Shown: piece after piece, positions 14,495 through 19,177 of the stretch | How positions within the stretch are numbered: the first letter of the stretch is position 1 | Layout: every line of letters begins with the position of its first letter | Assembly: GCA_031274075.1 (NCBI GenBank) | Contig: JAISQQ010000131.1 | Span: 1-19,177 of the forward strand | Reading direction: 5' to 3' | Source of the DNA: Accumulibacter sp. | GTDB lineage: Bacteria; Pseudomonadota; Gammaproteobacteria; Burkholderiales; Rhodocyclaceae | DNA length: 19,177 nucleotides | Notes under the pieces: generated by a model | What the model saw: only the letters and a program-made list of their open reading frames with translations | What the model was told of the DNA's origin: nothing | Database searches by the model: none | Translations under genes and position numbers: made by a program

Positions 14495-14911
14495 TAGTTC
14501 CCCAAGCGCGCGCTCGATACGTGGGCGCACCTCGTTCCAGTCCAATCCGCCCAGGCCCGCACCCAGTGGCGGAATGGCAATGGAGCGGATGCCTTTATCC
14601 CGGATGACCTTGACCAGATCGGCAAGCCCTGCCTCGATGTCCTCGATGCGGCTCTTGCCACGCCAGTGCCGCTTGGTGGGAAAGTTGACGATGAAGCGCG
14701 GCGGCGTGAGTTGGCCAGTCTCATGGACGAACATCCGCCCCGGCTGCACGGCTTCGCGTTTGCAGGCGGTCTCGTAAGCCTTGAAGTTCTCGGGATACAT
14801 GCTCTTGAATTGCAAGGCGATACCGCGCCTCATCACGCCGACGCAGTTCACCGTGTTGACCAGTGCGTCCGCTTCGCTCTTGAGGATGTCGCCGGAGATG
14901 AATTCGATCAT
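14489..14911 (-). CDS. darG: DarG N-terminal half (macrodomain ADP-ribosyl glycohydrolase), truncated
   Basis: A 140-residue macrodomain frame. In intact DarG this domain removes ADP-ribose that DarT places on thymidine in DNA. ATG 14911 has AGAGGAA 7 nt upstream. Visible DarG features are NTVNCVGVM (19-27), IALQFKSMYPENF, FIVNFPTKRHWRGKSRIEDIEAG with Lys80 at the position of the essential lysine reported for Thermus aquaticus DarG, and PPLGAGLGGLDWNEVRP (115-130). The frame ends after two element-derived codons as ELV-stop, where a MITE-like insertion interrupts the gene. Residue 28 is Arg in VMRRGIA, where family members usually have Gly (VMGKGIA or VMGRGIA); this touches the ADP-ribose loop and may impair binding. 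The toxin gene that normally precedes darG survives only as a short 3' remnant. Confidence 0.85.
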   Translation of the reverse strand: MIEFISGDILKSEADALVNTVNCVGVMRRGIALQFKSMYPENFKAYETACKREAVQPGRMFVHETGQLTPPRFIVNFPTKRHWRGKSRIEDIEAGLADLVKVIRDKGIRSIAIPPLGAGLGGLDWNEVRPRIERALGELV

Positions 14912-14929
14912 GGCTGCGTTCCTCTCATG

Positions 14930-15008
14930 TCAGCAGTACCAATCCGTGCGGACTTCGACCGTGGGCCGGTGACCGTTCGGTGGAAGGGCGGCGGCACGAG
15001 CACGGCGC
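14930..15008 (-). pseudogene. darT: darT 3' remnant (DNA ADP-ribosyltransferase toxin)
   Basis: Read in the frame that stops at TGA 14932-14930, the last codons give ALPPNGHRPTVEVRTDWYC-stop. DarT toxins end in a strand-forming P-x-V-x-V-R-x-x-W-Y-[YF] tail just before darG, and this matches in both sequence and position: the stop lies 18 nt before darG ATG, with the darG ribosome site in between. Upstream the frame continues for about 10 more codons (HERRARAAALPP) before running into the end of the DUF3780 gene; none of the catalytic ADP-ribosyltransferase domain is left. The upstream limit is approximate. Tail recognition is from memory of the family and the fragment is short, so an alignment is needed. 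Confidence 0.65.
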
Positions 15009-15641
15009 TCATGGCGTTTCGTCCCCGAACAGGTCAAGCGATGGCCGGATGTTGTCCTGCCCACGGTTGCTGCGCCGTGCGCGCGGCGCCAATAGTTCGC
15101 TCTGCGCCACGTCGCCCAGGGCGTGCTTCAAGGCGGTACGCCAGCCCTTGCCCGCATCCATGAGGCCACCGGTGCTCATCGCGGTCATGCCGAAGAGCCA
15201 CCAACGTTCTTCCGGGCGCAGTGCCAGCCAGTTGCGGACAGCGACCGGAATCTTCTCCGCGTCCATCTGTTCGACGGCCCACGCCAGCACGCACAGCTCC
15301 TTGCCGAGCAGACGATCCACGGGGTTGTCGCCGACTTTCCACGCGCCCGGTTTCAGGCCGTGCGCGGCCAGGCGCGCATTGAAGGCTCGCTGCACTTCGG
15401 CGCGGATGGCCGTCCAGCGCGGGCGATCCAGCAGGACACGGTCGATTACCGCGCTGTCGCCGCTGGTGGTCTGCAAGCCGAGGTGTTCGCTGATTTGAAC
15501 CTTGCCCGTGCTGCTCCTGGGAATGACGACCTTGAAGTGGTGCGGGTCGGAGGTCGCAGGCACACCAAAGCCCAGCGTGTGCGGCACTTGCGCGCGCGCT
15601 TTGAGCGATTCGGTACTGGCTGCGACCTTGGCTTGCGCCAT
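15009..15641 (-). CDS. DUF3780 protein, anti-phage operon
   Basis: A 210-residue protein recognised as DUF3780, a family found almost only beside DUF499 ATPases and DUF1156 methylases. The start ATG 15641 has a strong AGGAGG 7 nt upstream. A TTG two codons earlier overlaps the previous stop but lacks a site. Features are FGVPATSDPHHFKVVIPRS near the N-terminus and a Trp-rich core VLAWAVEQMDAEKIPVAVRNWLALRPEERWWLFGMTA (about 120-156). No catalytic motif, signal peptide or membrane segment is visible. The function is unknown; an adaptor or DNA-recognition role within the complex is plausible only by association. The stop overlaps an ATG (ATGA, 15009-15012), and the DarT remnant begins at once, so the 3' end may be a recombination junction. 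Confidence 0.85.
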   Translation of the reverse strand: MAQAKVAASTESLKARAQVPHTLGFGVPATSDPHHFKVVIPRSSTGKVQISEHLGLQTTSGDSAVIDRVLLDRPRWTAIRAEVQRAFNARLAAHGLKPGAWKVGDNPVDRLLGKELCVLAWAVEQMDAEKIPVAVRNWLALRPEERWWLFGMTAMSTGGLMDAGKGWRTALKHALGDVAQSELLAPRARRSNRGQDNIRPSLDLFGDETP

Positions 15642-15643
15642 CC

Positions 15644-18600
15644 TCAATCCTCCTGGCTCACGTCGTCCGGTCTCAATTCGATCCCGGCGAGCCTGGCGAA
15701 TTCCTTGAGCGCGAAGCCGGAGTCGAACTGCACGCCGCCGGCGATGGCAATGTTGACCAACGCCTCAGGTTCGTCCAGCACATCGCGCAAGCTGTTGACG
15801 ACACCTTCGATGATGGCCGCCGTGATTTCTCGTTCTTGGAAACGAACGGTCACGGTGTTTTCGCCTTCGCCGATTTCGACGCGCACGCCCTTGAAGCGCG
15901 TGCCCGGCTGATCGCGGAAACGGTTGATGATGCCGAAGACGCGGTCGGTCGTGTCGAGGACGACGCGGTGGCGAAGCAGGCGCGCGGGCTTGCTGTCCAC
16001 GATCTGAACCGTCTTGTCCCCGCTGGCGGGAATCTGAAAGTCTGCCGTTTTGTTGGCTTCTCCCGCGCGAGCAAATACCAACAGGCGGTAGCTTGCTAAA
16101 CCGATTTCAAACGGCCCGTCGTAGCGGTTGCCGTCCTTCGGGTTGGAACCGTCCAGCGTATAGAACAGGTCAGCGCGCGGCGTTGCAGCCAGAACAACAC
16201 GGCGCTTGTCGGCGGCGGGTTCGACCTGATGACGAATCTTGAGGTCAGCGAGCCAGCGTGTGGCAGGACCACTTTCGTAGCGACCTGTCGGCTCTCTCAC
16301 CATGAAGTAGACGGTACCCTCGCTAGTCGCAAAGTTTTCCAGATCACCGACCTTGTGATCCTTGTCGGACACGTCCGGTTTGGTCGACCAATAGACGATG
16401 GGGCTTTCGCCCGCGTGGCGTGGCGTGAGGCTCAACACCGTCTCAAAGGTGTCCGGCTTGACGTTGACGACGGAGACGTTGACAGTGGCCTTGTCCTTGG
16501 GGAACGGCCCCTTCTCGATGTAGCCGTCCTCGCCCAAGCGCCAGCGGCCCTGCTTCAGGGCTTCAGTCTTGAGGGTGTCCAGTCCACTCGCGCCGGGCAT
16601 CCACAGCCAGATGGGCGAGCACTTGGCACGGGTGGCAATATCCTTCCACGGAGTGCGGCGGTTGTCCTTGCCGGAAGGCCACAGATATTCCTCGGCCTGC
16701 GCGAAGTATTCATCGAGCTTGTCCTTGTTCAGTTCAGCCACGAGCTTGTAGTCGGCGCGCGGACTGGACAGCAGTTTTTCGATCTGCGTCTCGGCGGATT
16801 GGTCGCCCTGGCCAAGCTTGAGGCCTTGATCGATGGTGACCTTTCCCAGTTCGTCACGATCGTTCGCCGCGCTGTTGATGGGGATATACAGGCAGTTGTA
16901 GGCCGCCGACAGTGCCTTGCTGAAACGATCCTCCGCTTCTTCGAGGCGGTCGCGGGCTTCCTCGAACAAGGTATCTCCAGGCTTGAGGCGCTTGTGAATC
17001 TGCTCGATGGCGTATAGCTCGCGTAGACGCTCCTCGACCGCGTCGGCCAGCAGGCTGTCTTGCCCCGTCAGCACCAGCAGGTTGTTCTTTTCCTGCTGGT
17101 AGTCGAAGAAGTTCTGCAATTCGCTGGGCGGCACCTTGCCGTCGGGCTTGATGACGATCAGTGTGCGCGGACCGCCGAGCTTGAGTTCGTCCAGCTTGGG
17201 CAGCACCTGGACGTCCTGATAGGCAATCTTGCGGTCGGGTTCGAGGATGCCCGCGAGTCGGTTGATGAGCGCCTGATCGACCTTGGGCTGCGGAACCTCC
17301 TTGGCGTTGCGCTCGATCTGGCGCGACAGGTTCTCGGTCTCCTTGATGAAGAAGCGTTGTTCTTCGCGGTGGAGATACCACGCCGATTCCTTCAGGCGCT
17401 GCAATGCCTGTTGGAATTCGTCTGGTTTGTGTTGCGGAGCGGCGAGGAACTCGATCAGCTCGCTATCGGTGAGACCAATGCGTCCACCGACGGCGCGCGA
17501 CAGGCTGGAGGCCAGCAACAAGGTCATGACCTGCTGCGCGGCATTGCCCGCCAGCTCGGCATCGATGTGCTCGGCAATGGCGTTGCCCCTGTCGGCGATG
17601 TCGCGCGTCACGGCGGGCATCAGCCTGGGGGCGATTCGCTCGATTTCGTCCTTGACCTGATCGTCGTTGAGGTTGAGGTGCTGCGTACCGACCAGAAAGA
17701 CATCGTCTGCTTCGCGCTCGTCCACGCTCTTGAGCAGGCGCGCGGTGAACTGCATCAAGCCACGGGTCTGGCGGAAGCCTTCGTTCTCTTTGAATAAGGC
17801 AACGAGATGCTTGAAGGACGGGTGGAAGGGATAGGTTTCCCTGACCTGTTCGGCGATCTGCTCGATGTCGCTGGCCACGATGTAGCCGCCATCCTCGGCC
17901 TTCTTGATCTGCTGCGCGTATTCCTCCGCGATGTCGGCGATGACGCGCTCGTCCGGCAATTCGTCGATGAGGCGCTTCTTCAGAATCTCATAGATTTCGT
18001 TGCCCGCCAGTTGCACCGGCGTGATGGTCATCGCCTGACGACGGGTCTCCTGCTGCAGGTTGGAGATGGCGTCAGCGAGCGCCTTGGTTTGGGCCTTGTA
18101 GCTGCCTGAGAGGTTGGCGACCACAATGGCGCAGTTGGGCCGCTCCAGCGCGGCGCTCATCAGGCTGCTGATGCTATAGACCACCCTATTGGCCAGCGTG
18201 CCCTGACCGAACACCTGCGTGCTGGCATTGTCCAGATAGGGGGGCAGTTCATCGAGGAGGATCAGCGTCGGCTTGTCGCCGATGATTTCCTTCCACTGGC
18301 GCTGATCGACGGCTTTCGGGCCGTTGGCCCAGTAGGGTTTGATGGCTTCCGCGGCGCCAAGCTGGGTGGCGATCTCGCCCCAGATGTAGTTGTCCGGATT
18401 GTTGCGACCATTGAATGCGGCGATGCGCGCCTGGCCGAACTCGATGCGCGAGGCCAAGTCGGCGGGCAGGATGTCCTTGCGCAGATGTTGGTGACGCGCA
18501 AGCAGGCCGAGCGCGATCATCATGTGCGTTTTACCGCCGCCCATCGCCTGCGTCAGTTCGAAGACGGCTTGATCGGACTTGCCGGACAGGCGCAGCAGAC

Positions 18601-18769
18601 CCTCGCGGAAAAGCTGATCCATGCCGTGAGTGACGAAGTTGCGCGAGAAGAACTCGCGGCCATCACCCTCGTCATTGATGATCTCTGCGAGGTTCTCGAT
18701 GCCCTGAGCCATCCGGTAGTCCCGGATGACCGGGTTGAACCGGCAGGCTTGCTTGACCGTCTTGATCAT
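15644..18769 (-). CDS. DUF499 P-loop ATPase, anti-phage operon
   Basis: A 1041-residue ATPase of the COG1483/DUF499 type. Walker A is QAMGGGKTHMM (GGGKT at 77-81) and Walker B is TLILLDELPPY (LLDE at 171-174). The middle is largely helical. Residues about 866-916 contain FYTLDGSNPKDG and YDGPF, a pattern like the small beta-sandwich found at the C-terminus of chitobiases. ATG 18769 was chosen because it overlaps the regulator stop as ATGA (18766-18769) and matches the usual family N-terminus (MIKTVKQACRFNPVIRDY). The longer frame to 18997 only reads through the regulator in another frame. It is the second gene of the operon and ends 3 nt before the DUF3780 start. It probably powers assembly or DNA sensing for the methylase and PLD-helicase, loosely like the large ATPase of BREX; this is inference. 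Confidence 0.92.
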   Translation of the reverse strand: MIKTVKQACRFNPVIRDYRMAQGIENLAEIINDEGDGREFFSRNFVTHGMDQLFREGLLRLSGKSDQAVFELTQAMGGGKTHMMIALGLLARHQHLRKDILPADLASRIEFGQARIAAFNGRNNPDNYIWGEIATQLGAAEAIKPYWANGPKAVDQRQWKEIIGDKPTLILLDELPPYLDNASTQVFGQGTLANRVVYSISSLMSAALERPNCAIVVANLSGSYKAQTKALADAISNLQQETRRQAMTITPVQLAGNEIYEILKKRLIDELPDERVIADIAEEYAQQIKKAEDGGYIVASDIEQIAEQVRETYPFHPSFKHLVALFKENEGFRQTRGLMQFTARLLKSVDEREADDVFLVGTQHLNLNDDQVKDEIERIAPRLMPAVTRDIADRGNAIAEHIDAELAGNAAQQVMTLLLASSLSRAVGGRIGLTDSELIEFLAAPQHKPDEFQQALQRLKESAWYLHREEQRFFIKETENLSRQIERNAKEVPQPKVDQALINRLAGILEPDRKIAYQDVQVLPKLDELKLGGPRTLIVIKPDGKVPPSELQNFFDYQQEKNNLLVLTGQDSLLADAVEERLRELYAIEQIHKRLKPGDTLFEEARDRLEEAEDRFSKALSAAYNCLYIPINSAANDRDELGKVTIDQGLKLGQGDQSAETQIEKLLSSPRADYKLVAELNKDKLDEYFAQAEEYLWPSGKDNRRTPWKDIATRAKCSPIWLWMPGASGLDTLKTEALKQGRWRLGEDGYIEKGPFPKDKATVNVSVVNVKPDTFETVLSLTPRHAGESPIVYWSTKPDVSDKDHKVGDLENFATSEGTVYFMVREPTGRYESGPATRWLADLKIRHQVEPAADKRRVVLAATPRADLFYTLDGSNPKDGNRYDGPFEIGLASYRLLVFARAGEANKTADFQIPASGDKTVQIVDSKPARLLRHRVVLDTTDRVFGIINRFRDQPGTRFKGVRVEIGEGENTVTVRFQEREITAAIIEGVVNSLRDVLDEPEALVNIAIAGGVQFDSGFALKEFARLAGIELRPDDVSQED

Positions 18770-18963
18770 GTGCGCACTCCGTGCTTGCTCCTGGTCTTCT
18801 CGGAGGGCGAAATTGCAATGCCGCGCTGCTCGCAGTACTCCCGGATCAGAACCTCGACCATGTTCGCTATGGACCGATGCTCCCGATCCGCCGCAACGCG
18901 AAGTGCTTCCTTCAATCCGGGGTCGATGCGAAAGGTCAGCGTGGCAGTCTTGATGGTGACCAT
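18766..18963 (-). CDS. Small ribbon-helix-helix regulator heading the defence operon
   Basis: A 65-residue protein with a ribbon-helix-helix (CopG/Arc-like) layout. The strand TATLTFRIDPGLKEALRVAADREHRSIANMVEVLIREYCEQRG contains a beta ribbon (TLTFRI), a first helix and a second helix after the RSIANMV turn, followed by a basic tail. These proteins bind DNA as dimers, usually at short palindromes. ATG 18963 has GGAGAGG 2-3 nt upstream; an earlier ATG at 19059 would start inside the promoter and has no site. The stop overlaps the ATPase start as ATGA, so it is translationally coupled to the operon. A perfect palindrome covering the predicted -10 box lies 23 bp upstream, which suggests self-repression of the whole operon. 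It could also be an antitoxin-like protein that has lost its toxin. Confidence 0.8.
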   Translation of the reverse strand: MVTIKTATLTFRIDPGLKEALRVAADREHRSIANMVEVLIREYCEQRGIAISPSEKTRSKHGVRT

Positions 18964-18978
18964 AGCCTCTCCGGAAAC

Positions 18979-19024
18979 CACTGCAAAAGTGCTGCACTTT
19001 ACAGTATCGCAGTGCTTCTCACAA
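18979..19024 (-). promoter_or_regulatory. Defence operon promoter with nested palindromic operator
   Basis: On the minus strand TTGTGA (19024-19019), 17 nt, TAAAGT (19001-18996) is a reasonable sigma-70 promoter. The perfect 15-nt palindrome AAAGTGC-T-GCACTTT (18986-19000) covers the -10 box. Outer arms CACTGC (18979-18984) and GCAGTG (19009-19014) form a second, wider inverted repeat. The layout fits autorepression by the ribbon-helix-helix protein encoded immediately downstream. Confidence 0.65.
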
Positions 19025-19090
19025 CGGAAACCGATTCGGCTCCCGGTCTTGATTTCCAATTCATCGTAAAACTAACTCCGGTTTGAAACC

Positions 19091-19106
19091 CCGCCCTTCA
19101 GGGCGG
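19091..19106. repeat. GC-rich hairpin 1 at window edge
   Basis: CCGCCC-TTCA-GGGCGG is a perfect 6-bp stem with a 4-nt loop. Hairpins of this kind (CCGCCCTTCAGGGCGG) are often seen at the ends of IS200/IS605-type elements, but no transposase or tnpB gene is inside the window. Confidence 0.5.
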
Positions 19107-19114
19107 TGGGAGCC

Positions 19115-19140
19115 AAACCCCGGCCTGAAGGCCGGGGTTT
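19115..19140. repeat. GC-rich hairpin 2, terminator-like
   Basis: Perfect 11-bp arms AAACCCCGGCC and GGCCGGGGTTT enclose loop TGAA. The terminal A3/T3 make it a possible bidirectional intrinsic terminator that could shield the defence operon promoter from upstream transcription. Confidence 0.6.
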
Positions 19141-19152
19141 CGGCGACCGTTT

Positions 19153-19177
19153 TGGGAGGGGATGCAAACCCCTTCCA
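19153..19177. repeat. Hairpin 3, at the very edge
   Basis: TGGGAGGGG (19153-19161) and CCCCTTCCA (19169-19177) pair with one mismatch around ATGCAAA. The structure may continue beyond the window. Confidence 0.4.

Noticed and set aside
13757..14911. Reading the two darG ORFs as two native, independent genes
   Set aside because: The TA duplication, terminal repeats and exact frame restoration on excision show one gene interrupted by an element.
8048..18963. Labelling the operon as DISARM or BREX
   Set aside because: No DrmA/DrmB (DUF1998), PglZ or BrxL-type gene is present. The shared features (methylase, helicase, PLD, ATPase) are only analogous.
18770..18997. N-terminal extension of the DUF499 ATPase to an ATG at 18997
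   Set aside because: The added residues are an out-of-frame reading of the ribbon-helix-helix gene and its promoter; ATG 18769 overlaps the regulator stop and fits the family start.
1..19177. CRISPR arrays, tRNA, rRNA and riboswitches
   Set aside because: No regularly spaced repeats, cloverleaf-like sequence or known aptamer core was seen on reading both strands; this was not a computed search.

Overview
The window looks like chromosome of a motile, high-GC proteobacterium, most likely a betaproteobacterium. This is inferred from GC-rich coding, a FliA-type promoter, an NtrC/sigma-54-type promoter and the TAXI-TRAP transport system; no rRNA or tRNA gene is present to prove it. It divides near base 8000 into a metabolic half and a defence half.

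Left half (1-7980). A truncated hypothetical gene (1-221, minus) has a near-consensus sigma-28 promoter. A leftward three-gene operon (3141 to 580) encodes a two-subunit 3-oxoacid CoA-transferase and a thiolase. Divergent from it is a class III aminotransferase (3365-4702), followed rightward by a TAXI-type TRAP binding protein (4952-5926) and a fused TRAP permease (5998-7980). Between the aminotransferase and the binding protein lies a palindrome matching the NtrC site GCACCA-N3-TGGTGC and, about 60 bp further on, a GG-N10-GC sigma-54 promoter. A strong intrinsic terminator separates binding protein and permease and probably lowers permease expression. A coherent reading is nitrogen-controlled uptake of an amino compound, transamination to an oxoacid, CoA transfer and thiolysis; the substrate is unknown.

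Right half (8048-19014). A single leftward operon is headed by a small ribbon-helix-helix regulator with a palindrome on its own promoter. The genes are a DUF499 P-loop ATPase, a DUF3780 protein, a damaged DarTG toxin-antitoxin module, a DUF1156 adenine-specific methylase and a phospholipase-D/SNF2 helicase fusion. Most joints overlap or lie within a few bases. The ATPase, DUF3780 protein, methylase and PLD-helicase form a known anti-phage-associated set that resembles BREX and DISARM in logic but lacks their signature genes.

The most notable observation is the decay of DarTG inside this operon. All that remains of darT is about its last 25 codons, ending HRPTVEVRTDWYC-stop. darG is split by a 94-bp MITE-like element with 10-bp terminal inverted repeats and a duplicated TA. 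Removing the element and one TA restores a 352-codon DarG frame exactly. The antitoxin persists as two separate reading frames (macrodomain; DarT-binding domain) without its toxin. The window ends (19091-19177) in three successive GC-rich hairpins, probably the edge of an unseen repeat or insertion element.
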